From the NCBI GenBank assembly GCA_900169235.1, contig FWCC01000137.1:310001-374000 (forward strand): a stretch of DNA of 64,000 nt, given 5' to 3'. The notes beneath the pieces are model-generated. The model worked only from the letters and a program-made list of their open reading frames with translations. It ran no database searches and was not told the origin of the DNA. This document shows, piece after piece, positions 23,243 to 36,501 of this stretch. This DNA comes from Zarea fungicola. Taxonomy: Eukaryota > Ascomycota > Sordariomycetes > Hypocreales > Cordycipitaceae. Position numbers and translations under genes: made by a program. Within the stretch, counting starts at the first letter, position 1; every line of letters begins with the position of its first letter.

Positions 23243-25869
23243 ATGGCTGACGCTGATAAATATTTTACCTACGAAGCGCGCGTTGCATCCTTTCGTAAAA
23301 CTACCAAAAAGCGCGGATCGACTGCTGGTCGCGCTGCTGCTAAACCGCTAAACTGGCCGCATAAACAAATCACACCTGCGAGCGTAAGCATCCAGTAACC
23401 AAACCAACTTGCCAGTGTGCCATGTAGCTAACAATATTGCCCCCCCCTTCAGCTCGCGAAAGCAGGATTCTACTTCAACCCCAGTCCCGCCAACCCGGAT
23501 AACTGCACATGTTTTCTCTGCCAAAAGGGCCTCGACGGCTGGGAGGCCGGCGATGACCCCTTGGTCGAGCATTTGACCCACGCCTCGCATTGCGGCTGGG
23601 CTATTGTCAACGCCATCGAAGCCGAAATCGAAGAGTACTCCAAGCAAGACCCCACAGAGCCTCGCATGGTCGAGGCCCGAGAAGCTACCTTTGGTACAAG
23701 ATGGCCCCACGAAGGCAAGAAGGGGTGGCACTGCAATACCAAGCAGGTAGGACTACTCTTGACAAACAGGAAGGCACCCCGGATGAAGCTGACACACTTT
23801 CCTCCTAGCTTGTTGAATCAGGATGGGTGTATACCCCGACCGACGAGTCGGACGACATGGCCACTTGCATGTACTGCCAATTGGCGCTGGATGGCTGGGA
23901 ACCATCAGACAAACCTTAGTAAGATGGCCACCAGCACCATGATTTTCACATTTCACACTTGCTGACACGTCCTTCCAGTGACGAGCACTATAAGCGCTCT
24001 CCAAATTGCGCCTTCTTTGCACTCACAAGCGAGCCAGAGCCAGAGCCAACACCGAAGAAGGTTGCGCGTGGCAAAGCCGCCAGAGCATCCAAAGCTCCCC
24101 GACAATCAACACTCTCCGTAGCGACAGCTGCCTCAGAAATAAGTGTTGTAGACGCAACGGCCGGACCAGAAGATAGCGTGCTTACCACCGCCTCAATGGC
24201 CCAAGGCAAGAAGCCGCGTGCGAAAAAGTCCACAGCCAAGGCAGCCAAGGGCGGCCGGAAGAAGACGAAGAAAGAGACGACCCCAGTTGATGATGCCAGC
24301 GACGCTGGTGACGAAAGTGAGGTGATGATCAAGCCGCCCCCAGCTAAATCGACTCGAGGCCGAAAGCGTGGAAGCGAAGCCATTGAAGACTCTGTGATGA
24401 GCACAGCAAGCGCCCCCGCCCCCAAAAAGCGGGCGACAAAGGTACGCGCCAGCGCTGCCGAGTCGTCCATGGCATCCGAAGACACAGCTATCCCTGATGC
24501 CCCTGCACCGGCCAAGGCAAAGGGTGGCCGACAGTCCAAGGCACGCAAGCCATCTGTCACCGTGTCTGCTGCAGCCAACACTTCCATCGTTTCGGTGCGT
24601 GCCACGCCCGAGGCTTTCCCAGACGACGACGAGATTGAGAGACAACTAGAGGCAGACCTCGAGCGCCAGCTTACCGAGGACGAATTTGTGTTTGAGTATC
24701 GACGACCATCAGTTCAGCCAGAAGAAAAGCCGGCTAGCGAAAAGAAGTCGGCTGCCTACGAAATGCTTAATCCAGAGCCTGCGCAAGCAGAGGAGGCTGA
24801 AATTGACGACGAGCTGCAGGCGCTCCAAAAAGAAATGGAAGTCGATGAACCCGAAATTGAAATCAAGATTCCAAAGAAGGGCCGCAAGGCTACTGGCACA
24901 CGCAAGGTTTCAAAGCCGACCAAGGCTAAGAAAGCAAAGGCTCCATCTCCATCACCATCACCATCTCCGCCCCCGCCTCCACCCGTGGTGGAAACCATTG
25001 AGAGCGAAATTGAGGAGGAGGAAGAAGACAATCATAGCATCCTAAGTACCGACACTGTGGTGAAGACTGTAGACTCGATACACTCGACACCAGAGACGGT
25101 ATTTCATAGGAGAAGCAGAAGGTCATCTGTCGGCTCAGAAGACTCTGTTGATATGGTCACTCTTGTTGAACAAGACATGACACCTGTGAATCGCCAAAGC
25201 CACAGGGTGAGCCAGGCTGATGCATCACCCTCACCAGGACCGGATGCCCAGTTGACTAGCGAGGCCAACTACGCAGCCGATATGAATGACGACGATCTAC
25301 TTGCTACAAATGACGACGACGAGATGCACATTGCAGAGGATCCCATTGAGACGGCAACATCGCCAATCGCAACTTCAGTGGCAGAACCACCGTCTACACC
25401 TGGCCACATAATATCGCCGGCGCCATCTGCAATGCAAGCAGCACTATCTCCTTCGCCGTCACCGCAATCATCGGACGCTGAGAACCAGCCACCATCTTCA
25501 AAGCCAAGCGCATCAGCGAAACGTATTGCGCTAGGACCGATTGCGGCAACACCGTCACGGATGTCGCCCTCGAAGCGCAACATCATTGCAGGGTTGCAGA
25601 GTACGACGGCATGGTCAGCAGGCAACCTCGATGCCATCTTTGGCACACCAAGAGTAGACGGGGACAAGGAGAATACGGTGGAGCGTTTCCTCAAACAGGG
25701 CAAGGAACTGACCAGCCCTGAAAAGCAAATGACGGTGGAGGAATGGATCTACTTTAACGCACGCGAGGCGGAGACTAAGCTCAAGTATGATTGTGAGCGA
25801 ATGGTGGGATTGTTTGAGAGTGAGGGAACACGAGCCATGAATGTGCTCGAGGGTCTAGCCGTCGAGTAG
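23243..25869 (+). CDS. bir1: Bir1/survivin-like chromosomal passenger protein, two BIR domains
   Basis: Spliced model join(23243..23383, 23453..23746, 23809..23918, 23979..25869), 811 residues. Two baculovirus-IAP-repeat domains fill the first 210 residues or so. The first has YFTYEARVASF, CTCFLCQKGLDGW and EHLTHASHC. The second has LVESGWVYTP, CMYCQLALDGW and, across the last splice, DEHYKRSPNCAFF; these supply the CxxC..H..C zinc ligands. The rest is a long, charged, Ser/Pro-rich tail with Lys/Arg clusters. It ends in a conserved block, TVEEWIYFNAREAETKLKYD, which resembles the C-terminal helix of fungal Bir1 that contacts the Aurora/INCENP complex. The expected role is recruiting the passenger complex to inner centromeres in mitosis. 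Many SP/TP sites suggest CDK control. Confidence 0.93.
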
Positions 25870-28535
25870 AGGCAGTCTTGTAGGACCACGGCTGGGACTT
25901 GTTTGTATAAGGATTTATTTCAAGGGCATTATTGATTGAGCGGGTATGGTTTACACACAGTGTGTGCCGATTTTTGGATCGCTGGGACAACGCAACTGCA
26001 TTTACAAGGCTGGAGTACTGGATATGTTGATAATTGAAGCACCATGTTTGTTTGGGACTGATGGGCTTCCTCTGCACGGTGATGTAACCACAGCAATGGG
26101 CAATATAGTAGAAGCGAGCTACGCCGTGGCTTACAACTAAAACGCAAGTCGCGTGCCCCGTGCTCGGTGTCCGGGTGGTTGGATGGCCATGGACAGTGCG
26201 TTGATGCTGGGCCAAGTACTCCAAGTCCTCCGTGCAGGCCAAGCACCGCCGCTTGTGGCTTTTGGTGATGTGTCGTTTTCTTTCATTGATACTCCCTTGG
26301 CCCTTCTAGCCGATCACGAAAAGCGGCCCGTAACAAAGCCGTCTGGATCTGCAAAAAGCCTCTTAGGAAGTCATGTGCAGTTGGTTGATTTTTCTAGGGT
26401 CCTGTTTTCCAGGGTATGTCTCATCAACCCCTCTTCTCTCTCACATAAAGTTCATCGAACAGCAGCGCCCCCACGAAACATGAAGCATGCCTCTTTGAGA
26501 CCCAACTTGAGAGCCCTTTGCCCTAGTCGAAAGCCAAGTCCATCACACTCTCACGCTAGCGGAGGGCAGTGACGATTGGGCTTGGTGGGGGACGAATGAC
26601 GACGGACAACAAGGTTTCGAAAGCTCCAGAATAATGAACAGCTGACACATCCCATTCGGCCAACATGGGCATTGGGCAGGTGGGCAAGTGGGCAAAAGAA
26701 AGAACAGAAGCAAAATCGAGGCGTCAAACTAGCGGTTGACCCAAGCTTCGGAAGTGGTGGCCGGGCCCGAGATGCCATTCGTCCAAGGCGCGGGGTTAAA
26801 CTGGGCAGACAAGGCGCGATCGGCTTTGAGCTTTTTTAAAACTGGACATGACACACACCCACCCACCATAAGCTCTGAAGCTTCTCATTCCTCATTTCCT
26901 GGTGTTACTCGGCAGTTGCGGCGACGTTGATACGGACTGCTTTGCCGAGAGATATTACACCCACCACCACTTTACAGGAGCGGTTGGGAGGGCGGTGTTG
27001 GACATTTACTGGTGCAGATAACGGGAAATTGAGGGGTTCCCTCCTAGAAGCCTCCTAGTACGCCGCTTGTCTCAAGCGACAAGCCTCTCCGCCGAGTCCC
27101 TTTTGATGTCATATTGGTTGGAAGCGTGCGGGGGTTTTGCGACGGGGTGCGACAAAGGTAAGCCCAGACCCTCCGTATGGTGCAATCGAATGATGCTGCT
27201 ATTCACACTGTAAAGCTTGTATTGCCACTGTAAAAAAGTATTTAAACTCCTTTGGTGTCCTCTTCCGTGTCAAGCCTCTTTTCTTGTTCTTGTTGCTTCA
27301 AGGAGCGGAAGCGCGCCCAGTCTTGATCCTTCTTCATCCTATGATGAAGATGTCAAGTCTGGGTGTCGTGGAAACTTCATTTGTGCGGACCTGACTTTTC
27401 TGCGTTTGATCTTTTTTTCTTCTTCTCATACATTCTTCTGCTTGAACACATTCCTCGACAACGCGCACGGAGTTTATTCACGAAAGAAAAGAAAAAACAC
27501 ACTCAAAAAAATGGTTGTATGAATCAGGTCATTTGTTTTGTCATCTTGTTTCATTTGATCCTTTCTTCCGTCTCCCGTTTACGCATATCAAAAACACAAA
27601 AAAAACCATATCAAAAAAAAAGTCATGCCCTTTTCTTCACGAGCGACATCATTTCCACCTACACTACAAAGATCAACCAAAAAAAGATGAAATGCTTGGC
27701 GTTTTATTTTCAACCTCAAAGTCTGGGCCATGCCTGAGAGAGCACTATTTAATCAAAATTCCGAAAGTTTCATTTTCGAGAGTGCAAAGGGCGACAAAAG
27801 AAGATGGGGTTTCACGACAATCCTCTCTCTCCAGACATTCCCTGTTTTCATAGGGGCTGAATGTTTTTATGAATTTACGTTTTTATAAAAATTAAATTCG
27901 GCAAAAAGATAAGAGGAGTTTGGCTATTTTACGTCAATTGCTTTTTATACAAATACACAGAAAAAAGTCATTGATGCGATGTTTCTTTCCTTTCGGAGTT
28001 TGTTAATGGACGAGCAACGATTCTGGGATGCGACGTTTGGAACGCGCGATGAATGAAAATGTTGCGAAAATCACGAAAAAAGGGTTGATTGAGGACGGAT
28101 GTTGAGTTTCTATCTTGAGAAACGAAAGGTGTTCGTTTAATGTTACTATATTTTTATTGGAGTAAGAAAGGAGGACGATTTGGTTTTTGTATGGGTGCAA
28201 GTTTTGTTATATGCTGTATTTCCCTAATAACGGCCTCGACAAAAAAGAATAAAAGATTGGATTCGCATTCCCTAAAATCGTTGCTGAGTAAACGTGCTGT
28301 GCTTTGATTGAATCATGCATGGCTTGGTAAAGGTCGTTTCATGTTTAAATTAAGCAAACTTATATAATAGCTATTCAATGAGCAAGGATACATAATTAGG
28401 CGCATAAAATTCATGACTGGCGTACACAAAATCAAGTAATCTCCTTTAGCTTTTGCCTTTAGAGTGAACATTTTTTCTTTTTCCAAATCTTTGACCTGCT
28501 TCTTCGAATCACTATATATAGCATGCGGGACATGA
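25870..28535. other. Convergent intergenic region, no gene seen
   Basis: 2.7 kb between bir1 (plus) and the GPI glycoprotein (minus). It contains the 3' UTRs, a T-rich/A-rich stretch at 27,400-27,700, and an imperfect hairpin gcttgtc..gacaagc at about 27,065-27,085. Small frames (26153-26572, 27217-27522) have no recognisable content. Confidence 0.5.
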
Positions 28536-31337
28536 TTAGAACATGAAAGCGACAACGATTACTCCAATACAGGCTGACAGAGGACCATTGATGTGGAAGC
28601 GGCTAGACGCTGCGTTGCCAACGACGGGAATCGTGGTGGTTGGAACTGTAGATATCAGAGCACCTGAAGTGGACGAACCTGAACTAGAAGCACCAGGGAC
28701 AGGAGGAATTGATGTCGGCGAGCTAGAAGCCGCAGAACCAGGAGAACCGGGAGCGGAAGAGCCGGGCACCGCGGAATGAGATGTAGCTGAGCCAGAACTT
28801 GAGGAGCTAGCAGCCGACGAACCCGGAGCAGAAGAACCAGTAGCGGGAGAGCCAGAGGGAGAAGCAGCAGAAGAAGGAGCATCAGAAGGAGAACCAGGTG
28901 AAGTTGAACCAGACCGGGGAGAACTAGACGGAGCAGGACCAGATGGAGCATGGGAACTACTAGAGTCTGACGCAGGGGAACCAGAGCTCGAAGCCACAGG
29001 CGCCGACGTACTGAGTGGGATTGTGCTAGACGATGGGACGCCAGAAGTCAAGCCAGCACTTTCACTGCTTGAGGTCGGCCCACTCCTAGTAACAGTGACT
29101 GTAACAGTCCTTGTCGTTGCGGCTGCCGTGGTTCCCGGCGCCGATGGGCTCGTGCCGGACGCGCTGCCGCCGTCAGGCTGCGTTGATGAGATGCCCTGCT
29201 GAGGGGTAGAGCTTGACACAACAGCCGACGTCGTAGGTACGCCCGCAGACGACGACGAAGACACGGAAGTATCAGGAACAGTGACAAACCCTCCCGAGCT
29301 CGATCCCGCCTGTGTGCCCGTGACCACGGGCTGCGACGACGTAACAGGCTCCGGATCTTGCGTCTCGCTGTTTGACGCCACCGCCGATGACGACGAAGAC
29401 GACGCCGATGTGGGCGAGGAGCTGCGTCCCTGGCAGAAATTAATATACTGCGCCAGGACGGGGCCGACGTACTCCTCAATGGGCTGCACCACGCCCTTTG
29501 TATTGGCCGCGATGCACGCCTTGCAGTCGCCGAGCGCCAGCATAAACGACGAGCCCGCCCGGCACAGCTCGTCCGTCTTGCCGACGGCCTCGGCGATGAG
29601 GTTGGCGTTGTTGCAGTCGTCGTAGCACACCGGCGACGTGACGTTGCGCGGCGCGGGGAGGGCCACGCCGCTGCTCGCGCGACGCTTGATGGAAGATGAC
29701 CACGTCCTCTGCTGCAAGCCGGGGCGGTCAAAGATGCTGTAAGTAAGATTGAAAGCGTGCGGGTCGAGGTTAAAGTAGCCGTACGAGGGCGGGTAGTAGC
29801 CCGTCTCGTTGGCGCGCCAGTGGGTGAGCGTGTACGGCGGCGAGGGGAGGCAGTCGCGCTCGCAGCAGAGAAACTCCTGGCGCGGCGGACCGGGCCACAT
29901 GTTGCACCCGTCAGGCATGGGAGGCGCGCAGACGTGGCCGGGCGCGCAGCCAAAGGTGAGGTTGGACTTGGGGTCCAGGGCGGCGTGGTCGCCCACCGGC
30001 GCTGGGCAGACGGTCACCTTGGGGATGGGCGGCTCGGACGTCGCGGCGCAGGTGGCGGGCTGGACCACGGTGAATAGAACCGACTGGGTGACTGTTGCGG
30101 CAGGTTGCGTCACCGTGACTGCGGGCTGGGTGACGGTTGCTGGCGGGTTGCTCACGGTCACGCCGGGCTGGGTCATAGACTGGGTGACTGTGGCTCCAGG
30201 TTGGCTGATTGTTGGTCCGGTCTGGGTGATGGTTTTGAACGAGATGATTGGGTAGCTTGTCGAGATGGTGGTGACGAGCGTCTCGATTTTCGTCGACGTG
30301 GTTGTTACGAGCACGCTACGATCCGTGGTGATGGTTACAGGGAAGTGAGATGTGCGCGTCACGGTCGCAGTGATCGTCGTTGGCACCCACACGGTGATTG
30401 ACTGATTGCGCGTCTGCGTCTGCGTCTGGATCTGCGTCTGGGTATTGGTGACTGTCTGGGTGTTGGTGAGAGTTTGTGTGTTGGTGAGTGTCTGAGTGTT
30501 TGTGAGCGTCTGGGTGTTTATCACTGTCGTGGGTACGATGACCGTCTTGGTGGACGTGACATGGTCCGTAGCTGTTGATGTGACAGTCACCGTCTCGCAC
30601 TCGAGCGGTGCTTCCACCGCTCCGAAGGCATTGGTGGTGACGACAGGCTTTCTGGTGCAGCTGCGGCTACTTGTTAGATATGGCCATGTAGTAGGGACTG
30701 TTACTTCTTTGGAACTACGCTTACTTGATGAGACTAGTGACGAGGACAGGGTACGACTTGAGCGAGAAAGTTAACAGCAGTACACCAGCGATTGCTGACT
30801 TCGAATACGTACGCTTATATATGTGGAAACCTGCGTTTGAGTCACGAATTCCGTCGTCTGCTGAATCTTGGTCTAAAAAGTGGTTTCAAAGAAGGTTAAT
30901 ATCAAGAAGTCATCGAATTACTGATATGCAAAACTCACGCTTATGGATGTGGACACCTGGGTTTGAGTTACAAACTGCGTCGTCTGTTGGATCTCAGTCT
31001 CAACAACCGTTTCCTGCCAGTTCATGTTAGCGAACACACGCCAAGTCTCTTATGCTGCATTCTGCTTGGCCCATACAGTTTTCGTTGTGCTAAACAAAAT
31101 TTCAGAGTTAAAATGTAGTTCCCAGGTAATGCATGACAAGCGTCGTTTGTTAAATACATACAAGTAACTCTCAATGATGGTGATGTAACGAGTCTCTGAA
31201 GTATAACACACAGGACAATCGGCATGGTACTCCGGCGGGCCTTCCCTAACCGCGATTTCTCTTGGTGCCACCAATTGAAGGTTGGCATGTGATGTACCTG
31301 CCAGCAAGACTGCCGAGAGAAGCTGTAAAAAATGCAT
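28536..31337 (-). CDS. Secreted GPI-anchored Ser/Thr-rich cell-wall glycoprotein, six exons
   Basis: Spliced model complement(join(28536..30666, 30725..30756, 30813..30872, 30939..31013, 31077..31089, 31162..31337)), 828 residues. It begins with a signal peptide (MHFLQLLSAVLLAGTSHA). Threonine/valine-rich repeats follow (TQTLTN units, then TQP..TV units). Next is a cysteine-rich middle domain (CAPGHVCAPPMPDGCNMW, CCERDC, VCYDDCNNANLIAEAVG, DCKACIAANTKG), then a long Ser/Pro/Gly stalk. The C-terminal hydrophobic tail (ACIGVIVVAFMF) is a GPI-attachment signal. The layout fits a fungal cell-surface adhesin or wall protein; no enzyme motif is seen. Exons 3 and 4 are near copies of each other. Intron 1 (72 bp) has no stop and keeps frame, so it may be retained. 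Exon 2 is only 13 bp. Upstream exon choices are read by hand and are less certain than exon 6. Confidence 0.8.
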
Positions 31338-32840
31338 CGTGCTGAGCTGTGTGTCGAAAATGGGCGATGCTTGATTCAATGCCGGAGCAGGATTTGACTT
31401 GGGAACCCAGCAACAGGGAATGCCTGAAAAGCAGAGTTCAGCCTTTTCAGGGAGACTTTCAATTGAATTGTGTGCGGAAGTACCCAATGGGAGTGCCAAC
31501 CTTGTGCAATGGGTTTCGATCCAGCGTGCAAGTCAGTCCTTACACGACTACTGTCTTGCAAGATCAATTGGCCACGGGATGAAACTCACAAAAGGAAAGA
31601 AAAGAGAAGAGATCGACGTTGAAAAGGTCTATAACAATGTTTTGTCAATGCTCCTCAGGGACCGTACATTGATAATGCGGCGCCCGTCTGGGCCTAGTGC
31701 TTGCTACGCCGCCTGTTGGACAGTGCGCGAGGAAACGCCCGCTTCGGCGTCTTGAAGCTCTTGCAGATATCCAGTAAAGTACCCCTGTTTATTGAATATG
31801 TACCTTGACCTTGGATTGTGGAGTACGAAGTTTTCTCGGCGGACACTGAGACATTATCAACGTGGACGTCGAGTGAAGCCGGGGATCCGGCCGCGCAAGC
31901 CGCCTCACTGTTGGTTACAAGTTGTGTGGAATCTACAAATATCTACTGCAATTATTATTATTTGCATTGATAATCTCTTCTTAATATTAATTGAATAGTC
32001 ATGAGATGTCAGAGAGATATAAACAGTAAAAAGTCAGTTGCGGATGTAATAGTGACACCGAAGCCATGTACTGAAACCCACGATAGTTTACGAGATGGTG
32101 TCTGAGTGCGTCGCCCGACCCTGCAGACAGGTTTGCACGCCTGACATTACATGCATTCTTCTCAATGTCTTGGACAGTCCACAATCGCATTTAATGTATT
32201 AATTTCACACGAAAACACCTTCTTCGAAGCCACTTTGGCTTGCAAGCCTCCAAGTTGCCAGCCTCACGCACGGACAGCAAACACCAAACAAGCCAAGCAG
32301 TGAGGGATGCTTGTGGATGTGGGCAAGTGGCGACATGCTCCCAATCAGGTATTTGGTGGCTTCGGGGACAATTGCTTCTAGACTATTCTCACTTATTGAT
32401 TTTGTCGGCGTTAATTCCGTGACATTGAAATTACAATCAGCAAACAGGGCTTCGTAATTGAACTTGAACTCTGCGAGTCATGGTTATTGAAAGCAGAAAA
32501 ATATCTTGACTAGAATTTTCTTTTCTAAAAAATGTTGCAGAAGTGCTGGCTATTGCCCCAGTAACTACAAATCAGAATGTTTCTCAATTCTGCCCAAGTC
32601 CTGTGTTGAATCGTGGCATCTTGGGTTGTACCCGTTGTTGAAGCCCATTTCTTAACCCTCCCCATTCTTACTTTACCATTGGTGTTGAAGCTCATGCGTG
32701 TTGAAACTCTCTTGCGGAAACTGCGTTGAAGCCTTTTACGCCTTCGGTGTTGCGACCGGTCCATTCAAGAGTAGTAATAACCTAGGCAATAGCTTTTGAA
32801 AACACACTGCAACAGGCGAGATATCGTGGCATTGAAGGTG
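31338..32840. other. Intergenic region, no gene seen
   Basis: Promoter of the glycoprotein gene and 3' flank of the MetAP2 gene. Composition is AT-rich, with only short frames lacking domains. Confidence 0.5.
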
Positions 32841-34442
<1,602 letters not shown>

Positions 34443-34965
34443 AGTATCAGAAAATGTTCAAGGTAAAAGTGGGTTTACGATTGCATACCTTGCCTTCCGG
34501 GATCCTCGTCTTCCAGAGTTTTGGAGCCCATTCTTGCATAACAAATCGCGTCGTTGTCTTGTTTGATGGTGACTCACTCAAGTTGCAGATTTTCCCCAGC
34601 TTTCCATCATTCTAAAGACGGGTCGCTGTCCCACATGCACACGTGATGACAGCGGCGATAACCAGCGTCGGCATTAATGATCATCTTGATTAAAACTATC
34701 AGGTTTTTAACGAAAGCTTGGCCAGCCTCATCATGTCGGCGCATTTCTGGCTCTAGATCCGCCAATGTCCCTGGAAAACATGGGGCCAGGGTTTGGTTGA
34801 CCACGACAACATTGCGCACCTCTACTCCAACATGTATCTACTCGGCATCATATAAGTGCAGGGTCAGGACCAGTGTGCTAGGTAACTACTGGGCCGCAGA
34901 GACCTAAGAAAGACCAAGTAATGTCTAGCCGTGGCAGGACATCCCTAGCATCCAATATATACCTT
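34443..34965. other. Intergenic region (MetAP2 promoter, defensin gene 3' flank)
   Basis: About 0.5 kb with no coding signal. It should hold the MetAP2 promoter and the 3' UTR of the small secreted-peptide gene, both on the minus strand. Confidence 0.4.
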
Positions 34966-35304
34966 CTAGGGCCGTGACTCGCAGACACAGAACCTGCAGC
35001 CGCATTAATTTAATGACTATCAGAGCCTGTGTCTCAGAAAAGAAACCACTTACCCGGTCTCATCGCAGTGTCCCTGATTAAAAGTACCATGTTCAAGATA
35101 GCACTATTACCAGTCGCATTAGTACCATTCAAGCAACCAGAAGACGTAATCACTCGTGCAGGGATAATTTACCGCGGCAGCACAAGCCCGATCCCTAAAA
35201 ATATCAGTCCCAGCAAGCTCACAAGGGGGGCTCTTTTCACCGAGGACGGCTCGAGCAGAGGCAACTCCAAGGAGGGCAACAGAAAGCAGAAGTGAGCACT
35301 TCAT
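34966..35304 (-). CDS. Secreted CSalpha-beta defensin-like peptide, three exons
   Basis: Spliced model complement(join(34966..34993, 35054..35103, 35173..35304)), 69 residues. A signal peptide (MKCSLLLSVALLGVASA) precedes a mature part of about 50 residues with six cysteines at 28, 41, 45, 57, 63 and 65. The spacing C-x12-C-x3-C-x11-C-x5-C-x1-C, with GHC before the fourth-to-fifth cysteine span and CVC at the end, is the CSalpha-beta pattern of invertebrate/fungal defensins: CxxxC on the helix, GxC gamma-core, CxC on the last strand. Intron 1 (69 bp, GTAAAT..TAG with TACTAAT branch) splits the CxxxC motif. Intron 2 (60 bp, GTAAGT..CAG) lies just before the CxC. Without splicing the frame runs on to an unrelated stop, so the gene is easily missed. 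Antimicrobial activity is the family expectation, not shown. No long propeptide is apparent. Confidence 0.78.
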
Positions 35305-35692
35305 GATTGCAAGCTACGTTGAGACTTGTTTATAGGAGTCTTGTGGTAATTATTCGAGAGATTATGGGGAGCGAAAAGTCGTTGGAGGGCAGCGGGTGTG
35401 AATTGAAGACTCTATGAAGCCAGCTGCGCTTCTTTTTATTCTAGAAAATGCTGGAAATATTTAAATCTTGATAATGATCGATGGCTGCCAGCCAACACTA
35501 GGGCCGTGCCCTCCATTCATCTCGAGCTTTGGCGACGTAGGTAGAAAGATTGTGGCTGAATTCTATGATGAGGAGGATGATGTAGATGAAAAACTAAACA
35601 AGCCACGAGGCGGGTGCTAAAAACGCCTCGATCTTTCTTCCGTCTAGTAGTATTCAGACAAATATAATGATAAAAAACTTCTGTCGCAATGT
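35305..35692. promoter_or_regulatory. Promoter region of the defensin-like gene
   Basis: The 388 bp upstream of the defensin-like start and downstream of the next minus-strand gene. No TATA box or known immune-type element can be assigned with confidence. Confidence 0.35.
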
Positions 35693-36501
35693 TCATCTCT
35701 TGTACTTGATTCTAAACAATACCTTTTTTGCCGCTTCTCGCTCCGCCTCTGTGAATCGCAAGCGTACCAGTCTCCAAACCTGGACACCCTGCACCAGCTG
35801 AAGCAGCCTGCTTTAAATATTAGCGAAGGGGCCAAATTGAGTAACTTTTCTTCAACTTACAGGGAGATTAGAGCCAATATCGATGTCGCAAGCAGCCGTG
35901 GCCACAGTATGGCAAAGATCTCGTCTCGTGTGAAGCCCCCGTCCGGCAGAGAGCCCACCGCCTCACGGTTTACCTCGTCGCGGCCCTTTCCAATGACAAA
36001 GAACCCCAAGACCACCGCCGCCAGCCAAGCCAGGGTCATAATGATGGACAGCACTATGAAAATAATATTCGGCTTATGAGATGAAAGCCTCCTCGGCCAT
36101 GGTCTGACGAAGCTCGCCAACAAGCTGCACCCGCCCTATTAAACAGTTACTACCCGGCTTCCTTTGAGACGTGAAAAGAAACGTACAACTGCCATGTCCA
36201 GTATCCCAGCTGCGGCGGGGACGCCGTGAATATGCGAGCTCACCGAATGGCGTCCAGTCTTGTCGCGGACTGGCTTCCCAAACAAAGTAGCTGCCAGTGC
36301 GACAATGATGATTGCAATAACGACCTGGATCCAGTGGGCATAGGACATGCGATTATAGTACGCCATTATTGGGGTGTGAGGGCGCATGGTAATGGCCGGG
36401 ATGCCAATTGTTGGTCGCCGCTCAATGCCATGGTGTTCCTGGGTGCCGGCGGAATCTTCGACGACTGCCGCCGGCGCGTCCTTCTGGGCAATGTCAGTCA
36501 T
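35693..36501 (-). CDS. Small multi-pass membrane protein of unknown family
   Basis: Working model complement(join(35693..35807, 35861..36135, 36187..36501)), 234 residues. Three strong hydrophobic segments are visible: HWIQVVIAIIIVALAATLF in exon 1, IIFIVLSIIMTLAWLAAVVLGFF in exon 2, and ILWPRLLATSILALISLLLQLV across the exon 2/3 junction. The end is basic (EREAAKKVLFRIKYKR). Exon 3 and its junction (GTAAGT..GCAG) are firm. The exon 1/2 junction is uncertain: around 36,090-36,230 another frame also reads plausibly (GYWTWQL, LVGELRQTMAEEAF), so a different intron or a frameshift cannot be excluded. I do not recognise the family. Confidence 0.6.

Noticed and set aside
26153..26572. 139-codon frame downstream of bir1
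   Set aside because: Low-complexity chance frame in a convergent 3' region, with no recognisable product.
29048..29953. 301-codon minus-strand frame within the glycoprotein gene
   Set aside because: It is an out-of-frame shadow of the GC-rich Ser/Pro-coding exon 6; arginine-rich nonsense composition.
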